From Zygaena filipendulae (lineage: Eukaryota; Arthropoda; Insecta; Lepidoptera; Zygaenidae): DNA of 64,000 nt. The stretch spans positions 4,471,501 to 4,535,500 of the forward strand of contig OU015661.1 in the NCBI GenBank assembly GCA_907165275.2, given 5' to 3'. Position numbers and translations under genes: made by a program. Each line of letters opens with the position of its first letter. Within the stretch, counting starts at the first letter, position 1. Positions 1-12,400 of the stretch are shown here, piece by piece. The notes below the pieces were generated by a model. It ran no database searches. It was not told the DNA's origin and saw only the letters and a list, made by a program, of their open reading frames with translations.

Positions 1-794
1 CAACTTGTAATTTCCACAGTAGGAAAAAATGGTAAAATTTCATTAATTCTGATTTATTATTAAGGAACTAGGTAAATAATTTTTGGGTAGTGTCTTTTTT
101 TACCAACTCTCAAATTTTGCCATACTAGTCCTAAGACTTTTTCTGCTTGCTATTGTCCTTGCAAGTTCAACCCGTTCAGATAATAAGTCCGTAAGTCTTC
201 GCATAAACTTTCGTCGACTAATGGGTGAGACGTCCTGAGTCCTGACAGAGTATTGGTAGAACGTTCGCCTAAGCGCTTCCGACGCTTTTTTTTCCTGGTA
301 CTTACGTTATGCATATTAATTATCGCCTGTTTGGCCCGTGAGGAGGACGGTACGCTGACGCCTGCCGGAATAAAGTTTGTTTGTGAAGATTATCCGACGA
401 TAGAAGCGCTGACGCGTCGTGACGTGATATTCTCGCTCGACTCCACGACGCGACCGAGAGAATTAAGGATTATAGCCTTGCTTGACACACTTTCTCTATA
501 CTTTTACTAATGGGGATTGGGAAGAAATCGGTGAAAGCATTAAGATTTATTTACAATAGAAGGTAGGTACCTAGACATCGTAAATCGCCTACTCATCTCT
601 TTTATTTTTTCTTCAGAAGCCCCGAGTAGGTAACAGAATACCTACTTTGTGTCACGATTAATACAAATTTTATGAGAATACGGGCTCTAACATCATTTCT
701 TCAACAGTCTAGTTATAATGACTATTTCGACCTTATTCTTTGTAAATAAAGTCGAAATTACATGGACTCAAATTCGATGTAAGGTGAGGTAACA
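1..794. other. No gene recognised; AT-rich flank
   Basis: I see no gene that can be supported here. A GC-richer patch at about 250-510 contains an 85-codon open frame on the + strand with a hydrophobic stretch near its start. It has no ATG, no convincing splice acceptor and no family I recognise, so I do not call it. It could be an internal exon of a gene entering from the left, possibly the missing 5' part of the carboxypeptidase, but nothing in its residues supports that. Confidence 0.4.
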
Positions 795-814
795 TTAATC
801 TATTATAATTATAT

Positions 815-1117
815 ACCTACCTACATATAAATAAAATTGAGATGTCTGTTTGTAATTCCCACTGAGCATATAATTCCAAATTAAAAGCTTTTCACTAAAT
901 GCATACGGTACGGTACGGTAGGTATCTACAGACATAAAAAAATTAAAAAAAATGTCTGTCAGTCTGTTTGTTCCGGCTAATCTCTGAAACGGTTCGACCG
1001 ATTTTAGCGATTTTATTTTCACTGGCAGATAGCTCATGTTATAAGAAGTAACTATGGCTATTTTTATTTCAGAAAAATTTTTTTCCTCCGCGGTTGAAAT
1101 TGCAGGGCACAGCTAGT
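815..1117 (-). repeat. Lepidopteran interspersed repeat, 'CCGCGG...GCACAGCTAG' family
   Basis: This segment runs from 'ATAAATAAAATTGA' through 'CTGAAACGGTTCGACCGATTT' to the tail 'GGGCACAGCTAG'. The same order of blocks occurs near 41865-42135, where the tail reads as 'GGTGAAACCGTGGGGAACAGC'. The family resembles the RTE/SINE-type 3' fragments common in moths. The class is inferred, not tested. Confidence 0.6.
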
Positions 1118-1154
1118 TAATAATTTATAATAATAAGTCTAATTGTAATGCTAT

Positions 1155-1893
1155 ACTGCTCCACCTGCGTGTTAACGCGTAAATTAGTGCGCTAAATAAG
1201 GCAATACGTAGATGTGGCTAACATTTTAACGGGTTAACGGGTTAACGGCATTACTAATGACGTTAAACGTTAAGCGATAGCTCGGGTGTCGGTTTTTTGG
1301 ACACATCAAAGGGTTTTAGCGCGTTATTTAGCGCACTAAGCGGTGTTGGCTACATTAACGCCTTCTCATTATGCGTGGCGCACGCGCGGAGCAAGACCGT
1401 ATTTAATTTGTTTTGGCGGGAACAATAAAAATACGACATTGAAATGGTCTAAAATTACAGCTGCTTCTGCGTCATTGCAAAAAAACAGCTGTTTGAAGCT
1501 TCGACCGCCATTTTGTGTTAACTCGTTATTTCACTAGAAATTAACGCTTAACGGCACGTTGCAAACTAAATGTAGCCAACACGTATTAAAATATTGCGAA
1601 TTGGACCAATTGCGAATTGGACCATTTGCGAATTGGACCATTTGAGAATTGGACCATTTGCGAATTGGACCATTTGCGAATTGGACCATTTGAGAATTGG
1701 ACCATTTGCGAATTGGACCATTTGAGAATTGGACCATTTGCGAATTGGACCATTTGCTAATTGGACGGTTTGCGAATTGGACATTTTAAACCCTCTGGAC
1801 CATTTGCGAATTGGACCATTTGCGCCTAAGCCTTAATTAACGCGAAGTTGGACATTAACATCAACGTTAACGTTAACGCAGATGGAGCAGTAG
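1155..1893. mobile_element. MITE-like element with terminal inverted repeats
   Basis: The left end reads 'ACTGCTCCACCTGCG' followed by GTTAACG. The right end, read on the minus strand, gives 'ACTGCTCCATCTGCGTTAACG'. Between them lie several GTTAACG-rich blocks and an internal 16-bp minisatellite. No coding capacity is visible, so this is a non-autonomous element of about 740 bp. Open frames on its minus strand are only translations of the minisatellite. Confidence 0.6.
1595..1826. repeat. 16-bp minisatellite inside the MITE
   Basis: About 14 tandem copies of 'GCGAATTGGACCATTT' are present. Variants alternate GCGAATT with GAGAATT, and one degenerate block occurs near 1756-1800. The array interrupts an otherwise MITE-like sequence. 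Confidence 0.85.
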
Positions 1894-2084
1894 CATAAGA
1901 GATGGTGGTATAGCCCTGAGTTCGTTAGCGCGGTGACCACAATAATTGCTGTAGGTTAGTTGGAATAGAAACTGAATGTGAAAAGTGTCCAAATAAATAT
2001 AATTTTATTATATTATATTATGTACACTAGTTAACGTATAGTTTTTCGCTATAGGGCTAAAAGTGTTAGTTGCACACAAAATAA

Positions 2085-2188
2085 ACAATGTGTTAATGAA
2101 TTAACTGAAAACCTGATACACCCCATTTAAAAAAATAAACAACAATATAATTAAAATATATTTTATGTCGAAAAAATTAATACTTTAA
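2085..2188. repeat. Left part of a MITE split by the satellite element
   Basis: This begins with the terminal motif 'GTGTTAATGAATTAACTG' and 'CTGATACACCCC' and ends at TTAA (2185-2188). The same sequence, without interruption, forms one end of the intact MITE at 52069-52406. Its other half resumes at 8656. The split identifies the insertion point of the satellite-carrying element. Confidence 0.8.
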
Positions 2189-2700
2189 GGGTGCGCTCTA
2201 CCATATGACGCAGCTCCCTTCCGATAGAGGCCGCGGACGGCGCCATAAAAGAGTTTTCTCAATTTACAGAGAATCACAAGGTTAAAAAATAGATTTTGAT
2301 GATGGGTGCGAGAGGATGAGTGTTTAATACATCTTTGATTTAAAATTTTTATATGGCTTTACGCGCATTATTATCCTTTAACTACACGAAAATATCGAAT
2401 AACCGGCCGAAACGTAGTCACACACGCATGCAAATCGATTAATACTAGACGAATAAGATTCGTAATTTGGCTATTTCAATAAGAGTCTCGGTGGCGCTGT
2501 GGTGTAATGCGTCTCTTTTTGTAAACTATGAATCGTGAAAATCTTGTGTTCAAACCTTAGATTTCGATTCCACTTTTTGTAACTATTTTGTCAAACTTAT
2601 TTATACACACTTATTTATAAACGATTTATTTTTCGTTCTTTCTAGGATTTTAAACTGTAATGAAAAAAAATTCTAGGGTATAGAACAACAATATTTAAGA

Positions 2701-5320
2701 CTAGCTGTGCCCCGCGGTTTCACCCGCGCGAAAGGTTTTTATACAACAACTTTTTTCCGACATCCGATTTCAATGAAACAAAGCCTATATATACATATGT
2801 AGCTCCAGGCTAAGCTTAATCTATCTGTGAAAACGACTTAAAATTATTTTAAACTTTTTTTTTAGTTGGTTACTCTTCTTTTATTTTGGTAAAAATATTT
2901 AACACTAGCTGTGCCCCGCGGTTTCACCCGCGGTAATTTTGGAGTTCCCGCGGGAATTCCGTGCATGCAAAATTTCATCCAACTCAGTTCAGCCGTTTTT
3001 GCGTGATTGAGTAACAAAGATCCACACTTTCACATCTATATAATAAAAATGAATCGTCAAATGTGTTGGTAAGCGCATAACTTACAAACGACTGCACCAA
3101 ATTGGAAAATTGATTTTTTTTTGAGTTCGTTATTGTCAGGACAAGGTTTATATAAAAGAATTTTGGAGTTCCTGCGGGAATTCCGAAATTCACGCGGGTG
3201 AATCTCCAAAACGGTTGGACCGATATTGACGGGATTCACTGCTAATTAGCTGTTGTTATAAGGAGTAAATTAGACTGCATTGGAGTTCCTGCGGGAATCC
3301 CGAAACTCACGCGGGTGAAACCGCGGGGCACAGCTAGTTTATAATATTAGTAGGATAACCTCACTATAAATGTGAAAGTAAGTGTTTTTTTTTTTGTTTG
3401 TTACGCTTTCACGCCTCAACAGCTCTGCGGATCATCATGAAACTTTGCACACACGTTGTCAGAGATACAGAGAAGGACAAAGGGTACTTTTATCCCGAAA
3501 TTCCCACGGGAACTTCTATCTTATTACTGGTGAAACCGCGGGGAACAGCTATAAAAATATACAGGTATTGGAAAAAAACCAGGTCCCGTCTAATCAAAAC
3601 TTCAAGTCCAGTCAAAATTTCAAGTCAATCCATCGCGATGGATCGTTTTCGAGTTTTGCGACTACTAACATGGGATACTTTGTCAAGTTGTTATCTATTA
3701 TATCACTCAGGGATACTGTAGTTTCCTATGAGTAAAATATTTTTTTAAAACTGGTTCTTTACTACTTCATAATATTATTAGCTATACAATATAGAAATTA
3801 TAGCGCGGGTTTTTCGGAGTTCCTGCGGGAGTTCCTGGATTAAAACTACCCTGTGTTCTTCTCTGTGCCCCTAATAACGTGTATGCAAAGTTTGTTAATA
3901 ATCGGTTAGGTAATCAAGCCATGAAAGCGTACCAAACAAACAAACAAACTCACATTTCTAATAATAGGTTTGTCTAGAAGTGTGAATAATAATCTACAGA
4001 AAAAACAGTATAGATTTCAAATCGTAAACATTGCAATAAAAATGACAGATAACAAAAAAAAAACATCATAGTATAACAGTGGGGGCGGAGATTTGAACAG
4101 GGGCCTTACAAAACTACTACGTCTTCGCTACCCGTTGTTCTAGCCACTAAACCATTATCGCATAGATCCTCCTGTCGAAAAACTTCTATACATTCAGCCG
4201 TCGTGCGTCATTCTATTTCATATTGATCTTCTTTTATTTAGTTCGTCAGTGCGTTGGGAAGTTGACAATAATTATTATTATTATAAAAAGGGAAGATTTG
4301 ATTTTTTGTTTGTTTGTTTTGTAGTTTGTTTGTTACGATTTAACTCAAAAACTACTGAATCGATTTAAAAATTCTTTCACCATTAGAATGCTACGTTATT
4401 CCTGAGTAACATAGGCTATATTTTTACCCGGAATTCCCACGGGAACTCTGAAATCTATATAAATAAAAATGAATCGCTCAATGTATTGCTAAGCGCGTAA
4501 CTTCCAAACGACTGCACCAAACTGGGAAATTATTTCCTTTGTGTTCGTTATTGTCAGGACCAGGTTGGAGTTCCTGCGGAAGTTCCGGAACTCACGCGTG
4601 TGAATCTCCGAAAGGGTTGAACCGATTTGGACGGGACTTTCACTGCTAATTAACTAATGTTATAAGGTTTACATTGGACTACTTTGGAGTTCCTGCGGGA
4701 GTTCCGAAATTAACGCGGGTGAATCTCCGAAATGGTTGGACCAATTTTGACGAGACTCTCACTGCTAATTAGCTAATGTTATTAGGAGTAAATTAGGCTA
4801 CTTCGGAGTTCCTGCGGGAATTCCGAAATTAACGCGGGTGAATCTCCGAAATGGTTAGATCAATTTTGACGGGACTTTCACAGCTAATTAGGTGATGTTA
4901 TAAGGCGTAAATTAGATTACTTTGGAGTTCATGCGGGAATTCCGTAACTCACGCGGGTGAAACCACGCGGTATAGCTAGTAATCTATTTAGGTATTATCT
5001 ATCCTTACTGATATTGATGACAACTTATGTGCCATCTCTCATTTGTACTGTATATTTATTATCATGTATCGGCACTGTGGGTCTGTAACATAGTAATACG
5101 AAATATTGTAAAAATTAAGATGTATATATGACTGTTTGTTGCCAAAACATAAATAAATATTATAAACGCGAAAGTGAGTTTGTTTGTTTGTTTGTTACGC
5201 TTTCACGCCTCAACGACTCAACGGATCATCATGAAATTTTGTATACACGTTGTCTGGGGTACAGAGGACATAGGGTACTTTTTATCTCGGAATTCCCGCG
5301 GAAACTCCGAAATATATTAT
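2701..5320. repeat. Cluster of nested 'CCGCGGTTTCACCCGCG' repeats
   Basis: Several fragments of the same interspersed family lie end to end: about 2701-2790, 2905-3350, 3385-3560, 3780-3960, 4300-4985 and 5158-5320. They share the blocks 'GAGTTCCTGCGGGAATTCCG', 'CGTGATTGAGTAACAAA' and 'CACAGCTAG'. Within 4562-4980 a unit of about 120 bp, beginning 'TTGGAGTTCCTGCGG', is repeated in tandem three to four times. No intact reverse transcriptase frame is present. The cluster sits inside the left satellite element, so it was probably inserted after it. Confidence 0.75.
4078..4165 (-). other. tRNA-like sequence (possible SINE head)
   Basis: On the minus strand this reads 'TTTAGTGGCTAGAACAAC', a plausible A box. 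About 45 bases later comes 'CCTGTTCAAATCTCCGCC', a good match to the Pol III B-box pattern GTTCRANNC. The cloverleaf is poor, so I take it as a tRNA-derived repeat head or relic rather than a working tRNA gene. Confidence 0.35.
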
Positions 5321-7900
5321 TGATCACATAGATATCACGAAAACATGAAGTTTGAGTACCAACACGATGGGTCTGTAACTTGTAGTTTCCGAGATATTGG
5401 CTATCGAAAATTTGACCACGTGATCACATAGATATGACGAAAACATGAAGTTTGAGTACCAACACGATGGGTCTGTAACTTGTAGTTTCCGAGATATTGG
5501 CTATCGAAAATTTGACCACGTGATCACATAGATATGACGAAAACATGAAGTTTGAGTACCAACACGATAGGTCTGTAACCTGTAGTTTCCGAGATATAGG
5601 CTGTCGAAAATTTGACCACGTGATCACATAGATATCACGAAAACATGAAGTTTGAGTACCAACACGATGGGTCTGTAACTTGTAGTTTCCGAGATACAGG
5701 CTATCGAAAATTTGACTACGTGATCACATAGATATCACGAAAACATGAAGTTTGAGTACCAACACGATGGGTCTGTAACTTATAGTTTCCGAGATATAGA
5801 CTATCGAAAATTTGACCACGTGATCACATAGATATGACGAAAACATGAAGTTTGAGTACCAACACGATGGGTCTGTAACTCGTAGTTTCCGAGATATTGG
5901 CTATCGAATATTTGACCACGTGATCACATAGATATCACGAAAACATGAAGTTTGAGTACCAACACGATGGGTCTGTAACTTGTAGATTCCGAGATATTGG
6001 CTATCGAAAATTTGACCACGTGATCACATAGATATCACGAAAACATGAAGTTTGAGTACCAACACGATGGGTCTGTAACTTGTAGTTTCCGAGATATTGG
6101 CTATCGAAAATTTGACCACGTGATCACATAGATATCACGAAAACATGAAGTTTGAGTACCAACACGATGGGTCTGTAACTTGTAGTTTCCGAGATATTGG
6201 CTATCGAAAATTTGACCACGTGATCACATAGATATGACGAAAACATGAAGTTTGAGTACCAACACGATGAGTCTGTAACTTGTAGTTTCCGAGATATTGG
6301 CAATCGAAAATTTGACCACGTGATCACATAGATATGACGAAAACATGAAGTTTGAGTACCAACACGATGGGTCTGTAACTTGTAGTTTCCGAGATATTGG
6401 CTATCGAAAATTTGACCACGTGATCACATAGATATCACGAAAACATGAAGTTTGAGTACCAACACGATGGGTCTGTAACTTATAGTTTCCGAGATATAGA
6501 CTATCGAAAATTTGACCACGTGATCACATAGATATGACGAAAACATGAAGTTTGAGTACCAACACGATGGGTCTGTAACTTGTAGTTTCCGAGATATTGG
6601 CTATCGAAAATTTGACCACGTGATCACATAGATATCACGAAAACATGAAGTTTGAGTACCAACACGATGGGTCTGTAACTTGTAGATTCCGAGATATTGG
6701 CTATCGAAAATTTGACCACGTGATCACATAGATATCACGAAAACATGAAGTTTGAGTACCAACACGATGGGTCTGTAACTTGTAGTTTCCGAGATATTGG
6801 CTATCGAAAATTTGACCACGTGATCACATAGATATCATGAAAACATGAAGTTTGAGTACCAACACGATGGGTCTGTAACTTGTAGTTTCCGAGATATTGG
6901 CTATCAAAAATTTGACCACGTGATCACATAGATATCACGAAAACATGAAGTTTGAGTACCAACACGATGGGTCTGTAACTTGTAGTTTCCGAGATATTGG
7001 CTATCGAAAATTTGACCACGTGATCACGTAGATATGACGAAAACATGAAGTTTGAGTACCAACACGATGGGTCTGTAACTTGTAGTTTCCGAGATATTGG
7101 CTATCGAAAATTTGACCACGTGATCACATAGATATCACGAAAACATGATGTTTGAGTACCAACACGATGGGTCTGTAACTTGTAGTTTCCGAGATATTGG
7201 CTATCGAAAATTTGACCACGTGATCACATAGATATGACGAAAACATGAAGTTTGAGTACCAACACGATGGGTCTGTAACTTGTAGTTTCCGAGATATTGG
7301 CTATCGAAAATTTGACCACGTGATCACATAGATATCACGAAAACATGAAGTTTGAGTACCAACACGATGGGTCTGTAACTTGTAGTTTCCGAGATATTGG
7401 CTATCGAAAATTTGACCACGTGATCACATAGATATGACGAAAACATGAAGTTTGAGTACCAACACGATGGGTCTGTAACTTGTAGTTTCCGAGATATAGC
7501 CTATCGAATATTTGATCACGTGATCAGATAGATATGACGAAAACATGAAGTTTGAGTACCAACACGATGGGTCTGTAACTTGTAGTTTCCGAGATATAGC
7601 TTATCGAATATTTGATCACGTGATCACATAGATATGACGAAAACATGAAGTTTGAGTACCAACACGATGGGTCTGTAACTTGTAGTTTCCGAGATATAGC
7701 CTATCGAATATTTGATCACGTGATCACATATATATCACGAAAACATAAAGTTTGAGTACCAACACGATGGGTCTGTAACTTGTAGTTTCCGAGATATAGC
7801 CTATCGAATATTTGATCACGTGATCACATAGATATCACGAAAACATGAAGTTTGAGTACCAACACGATGGGTCTGTAACTTGTAGTTACGAGATATAAGC
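5321..7900 (+). repeat. 100-bp tandem satellite, about 26 copies
   Basis: The unit is exactly 100 bp. Blocks starting 'TGATCACATAGATAT' recur every 100 bases from 5321 to the end. Units contain 'TACCAACACGATGGGTCTG' and 'TAGTTTCCGAGATAT'. Most copies differ at only a few positions. The recurring variants are GATATGACGA against GATATCACGA, and GACCACGTG against GATCACGTG. The last five units share a distinct GATATAGC..TCGAATATTTGATCACG form, which suggests local duplication blocks. The unit junction contains the palindrome TGATCACGTGATCA in some copies. Open frames here are repeat translations. Confidence 0.97.
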
Positions 7901-8655
7901 TTTACAAAAAAAAAATTGAAGGTATGAAAAAATTGCATCGCGTGGTCACATAAGACACAATAAAAATATTCTTTTCATTGCATCGGAGAATTTGGAGATA
8001 AACGCTGAATTTTATCACCCCGGGCCGTGGTGAGTTACAACCTTTCGAAAATATGGTCTCTCTCTTTTACTCATCGTGAAAACAAGAAAGAGATAGCAAG
8101 AATTTATTCAACACAAAAATGTAAAAATACTTGTACCCGTAAGTTATACCTCAGAACCAAAACGTCTTTTCCAACTTTCCACAAGTTATTTGTATTCGCT
8201 TCGGCTACTAATAGGTACCTACTACCTACTACATCAGTAATAGGTATATTTTCAAATACAATTCTAAATTATCTTGTTAGGTAAAATTGTCAAAACTCAC
8301 GGCTCAACGCCGCGCCACCTTGTGATCTTTTTGGAATTCACTACAAACTACTGCATTCGGGGGACTTGTCAGTCTACAGCCAAACTACAGCTGTTTATAG
8401 ACCGGGCCGCCATTTTCGTACACTTATAGTGTATTCGTTCTCTCACACAAGCAAAGGTTCGACCGAAATTTAATTCATTTTGAAATGATTGTAATTATGT
8501 TATTTCTTCACTATATGCAAAGATTTTGGGCTGTGCGTTATCGTAACAAGTAGTAGTATTTTATTAAATGAAGTCTAATAAATAAAAACAGGCGGAATGC
8601 CTTTAATATAGCTACGGCAGTTTGTATGAAAACTAGACCTTTAGACCCACCTTAA

Positions 8656-8872
8656 AAGTTATTCAACATTAGTTTGGAGGTGACCTATCTACGAAATTCC
8701 AAGCGCGAAGCGCTACGCCCGGACCTACCGATTCGAATTTTTTTGCTGCGGGCGCGGGAGGCAGCGTGCAGCGGCGGCGTAGCTCGTAGGTACGCGCCAA
8801 AGATTGTATTATAAATAATTTAGACATGGGCTAGTAAAGTGAAAAAATATAATCAATATTAAAACAGTTTAC
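8656..8872. repeat. Right part of the split MITE (truncated)
   Basis: After TTAA (8652-8655) the sequence continues 'AAGTTATTCAACATTAG', then 'TTTGGAGGTGACCTATC', then 'TTATAAATAATTTAGACATG'. These follow in the same order in the intact MITE at 52069-52406 (read in reverse). Homology stops near 'ATTAAAACA', so the terminal inverted repeat on this side is lost. Confidence 0.7.
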
Positions 8873-9420
8873 ATAAGGTATAAAGTTAAGTAGGTATACA
8901 GCTAGGTATGTATAAAATCGCCTCTTCGTAACTGATTTTTCTTAAAACTTAAACCAATGAAGTGCTAATATTGTAATGCGTTTAAAAAAATCACATCTTT
9001 CTAATTAATATAAAAAACCTTGGTGAAAAGTAAGTTTCGTTCAATCACCACGTATGCTGTGCTCTGTGCACATCATAGTAGATAAGTACTTACGTTTCTC
9101 AACCAAGTAAAATCGCAGAATACTAATAAGCAGTAGTACAATCTTTGCCAAAAGTGTCTGAACATTTCTTTTTACCTACATATTATGTAGTACCTAAGCA
9201 CACATTTACTTTACAATAGAAATTATTTAATTTTGTAGGCACCTACATATAATATCTACATTCTACAACAGAAAAATTTGTAGGTCCTTTAAAACTATAG
9301 GTAAAAAACTATACCAAATGTCAACCAAATATGAAAGTCTAGGAAGGTAAAGTAAATGCGCGAGAAGTCGTTCGCTAGGCCAAAGTCTGGCACATTGACC
9401 CAATTGGTTCGTGTCGGCAG
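8873..9420. other. Intron or flank with nothing recognised
   Basis: AT-rich DNA with TAGGTACCTA-type strings. I found no exon of the carboxypeptidase here. The upstream exon or exons must lie further left or outside the window. Confidence 0.5.
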
Positions 9421-12400
9421 GTCGCGACCTCTGGGTGATGGTGGTGTCAGCGTCGCCGTACGAGCACATGATCGGCAAGCCGGACGTCAAGTACGTGGCC
9501 AACATCCACGGCAACGAGGCGGTCGGCAGGGAGCTACTGCTGCATCTCATACACGTCAGTTGGGTTCTGTCCTACACAGATATATAGATCTAATGTCGAA
9601 ACTTGTCCGAAATTAATTTTCTTACAGGATGAAATAGCTCAGCCCTCTCTGACAAATCATAATAATATAATGTAAAATAGGGTAAATATGTATAGGTACC
9701 TACTATTTCTTGATAATAGGGTACTTGCATGAAATTTATAATAAGAAATTGTGTCAATATTTCAAAAATAGAGCCTTAGAAAAGCGTTATCGTGAAAGAT
9801 TTACTAAAAAAATTTCAATAGTTTCCAAAATATTCAAATTTTAATTTTGTGAAACGGAAGGTTGCAACGAAACACCAATCACAGCCAAGCTTGACATCAC
9901 ACAATCACACACAAGCTTGTCATCTTTCACGTCACGTCATCTTTCAGAGAAGGCAAAAGAAACTAAGTGCATACAGTCAACGCATATTTTCCATTTTCTG
10001 AAGTTTTTTACTTTAAAATGCATCGGTAAGATGCATTTCGATTCTTTACTGGAACTTATGGAAGTAAATCGACATAGTTCAACCTTAATTTAGCTTTTGG
10101 ATATTGAAGTTATCTGTCTGTCAGTGTCACATGACCCTGTCAATACGACAGCGACATTTCTATCACAGATTAATAAGGCGTAATTTTGAACAAGTGACGT
10201 CATTCCGCGTTTCGGCGGTAAAGTCTAAAGTAGGAACTTTGAAACGCTCTATTTAATTAATTTATGCATATATTTTTTTCTTTTTCTTGCTTTATTTAAG
10301 CAGGCCATATATCTTTAAAATAGACTGAAAAAAAAAATTTATGCAAGTACCCTATTCTGCAGCATTATTTTGGTAAGTGGAAAACGGCCCTTTTGGTGGT
10401 TTTCAATTAGGTAGGTAACCTATATTTTTTATATTATGTTGCAATATCTAAGAATTATTTAAAAAAATTTAGCTAATAGTATTTACCCTATATTTACCCT
10501 AATTAACACATTTTTCCATAAATTGATTTTTAAATGAAATACAAGACCGAATATAACCTCGCTTTATTGTAAAATTCATTTTCACCGTACAATTTGGAAA
10601 TATGTATAGGCACAGATAATATAATACTATACTGTATAGGTACTCTTTTATTCTCGTAAAAAGAGTAATACATCCAAGAACCCTACGACTGGTCCTTCGA
10701 GCCGGATCTGAACCAGCGACCTATGGATCTACACTAGTACACTGTTCTGTGGATCTGCAGTCCACTATATTGAGAGCTATGATTGTTTATAATGGGTGGC
10801 GCTGATTTAATCACTGTAAGGCCCTTGAAAAGTACATTACAAATGCTATAGATTTAAAACTCACAACGATTAAGCACTGTGTCAATAGTAGTGTGTGTGT
10901 GTGTTTATGTGCGCGTGTGTAGATAGTAGGTAGGTAATGTTAATACGTAGTAGGTATTAACAATATTTAACATTGCAACATACAAGTCTATTACTGAAAT
11001 TGATCTGAGTACCTATTAATGATTTCATTTTTAAAACCAAAAAAAACACGCAAGATAATATGATTAGATATTATCTTGATTGCTCAACAAGTGTAGGTAT
11101 AAATCGGAATAGGTGAATAGGTACACAATACTCACTATTCTAGTTTAAGACTCACGCTTGTACTTATTTTATCTTTATGGTATCAAATAAACTTTTTTCT
11201 ATTGTATTCTATTCTACAATATCTATATAATCCGAGATTCCTTCACGAAAAGGTACATTTACTCTTTTGCAGTACTTAGTGACGTCATACGAGACGGATC
11301 CCTACATCAAATGGTTGTTGGACAACACTAGAATCCATCTGATGCCTTCCATGAACCCTGATGGGTTCTCCAACTCTAAAGAAGGTCAATGTGACACTGT
11401 TCAGGGCAGGTGAGTGTACACAGAAATTGAACATTATAGAAAAAATTATGCGTAGGTACCGAAGTAAGGCTAATTAGTAAAGCTTAAAGCTAACATCATC
11501 ATTAGCTAAAAGCTGGATAACTGCTTTTTCTTATTTTCTTCTTCTTCAGCCTGTATCCATCCACTGCTGTATACATATAGACATTCTCATTCCGTTTTCA
11601 TCCGCTCCGACACCTTGTCCCACGCATAACAGGTCTGCCCAACAGCGCGCGCGATGTCATCGCCCATCTCATGGGCGGTCTTCCCGCGTTCCTACGTCCT
11701 GGGGCCGTATTTTTGAATCGCTTGAATTACTTTTCGCACACGGAATCGCAACATTCGCATATGAATGCTTCAAAATTGTATGAGCATTTGCATGTGAATT
11801 CGCGATTCCGTGTGTGAAAGTAATTCGAGCGATTCAAAAATACGACCCCTGGCCACATTGGGACTCTTATACCGAACTTTTCTTACACCTAACTAATAAA
11901 TTCATCAGGCTTTCAATTTCCAGGGAAAACACTTTTAGCAAATGTAAAGGGGTTTAAATATGTGCTTTTCCGGTTTCAAAGGACGTTATTTAATTACAAT
12001 GTTTTTTTACACTTTGCAGAAACAATGCTCATCGTTATGATTTAAATCGCAACTTCCCGGATTATTTTAAAACAAACACAAAGCAACCGCAACCAGAGAC
12101 GGAAGCCGTGAAAGAGTGGATCAGCAAAATACAGTTCGCGCTGTCCGGCTCGCTACACGGTGGCGCTCTGGTCGCCTCCTATCCTTTCGACAACACTCCG
12201 AATGCTAGTAAGAAACTCCCACAATAGGCTATTTGACTAAATTTTTGAATTTAGTCCGTTCTGAAGATTCATAAAAAATATTAGACACGTATTTTTTTTT
12301 ACGTAAGCAAAAAATAACGGAGATATGTTTAGTCGAAATGTCGCGTGACGTCACAAGCAGGTAGTTTTTACCTGCATACCTACCTAATATGCAGCTCGTA

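Larger units (their letters stand above)
2189..8651 (+). mobile_element. TTAA-target element carrying a 100-bp satellite (expanded copy, about 6.5 kb)
   Basis: The element starts 'GGGTGCGCTC' right after TTAA (2185-2188) and ends 'GACCCACC' right before TTAA (8652-8655). Parts in order: a 390-bp end domain (2189-2578); a 2.7-kb stretch of nested interspersed repeats; a 100-bp satellite array (5321-7900); and a 750-bp end domain (7901-8651). A shorter reverse-orientation copy at 28866-30972 has the same end domains, also flanked by TTAA, with about ten satellite units and no nested repeats. No transposase is visible, so it is non-autonomous. TTAA duplication is typical of piggyBac-type transposition. 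The ends do not match the canonical piggyBac terminus, so the superfamily is open. Confidence 0.8.

Noticed and set aside
253..510. 85-codon open frame with a hydrophobic stretch
   Set aside because: No ATG, no clear splice sites, no recognisable family. Could be a stray exon but cannot be supported.
1534..1784. Repetitive proteins on the minus strand
   Set aside because: Direct translations of the 16-bp minisatellite in two frames.
5321..7900. CRISPR-like array
   Set aside because: Tandem 100-bp units without unique spacers, in a eukaryotic genome. It is a satellite.
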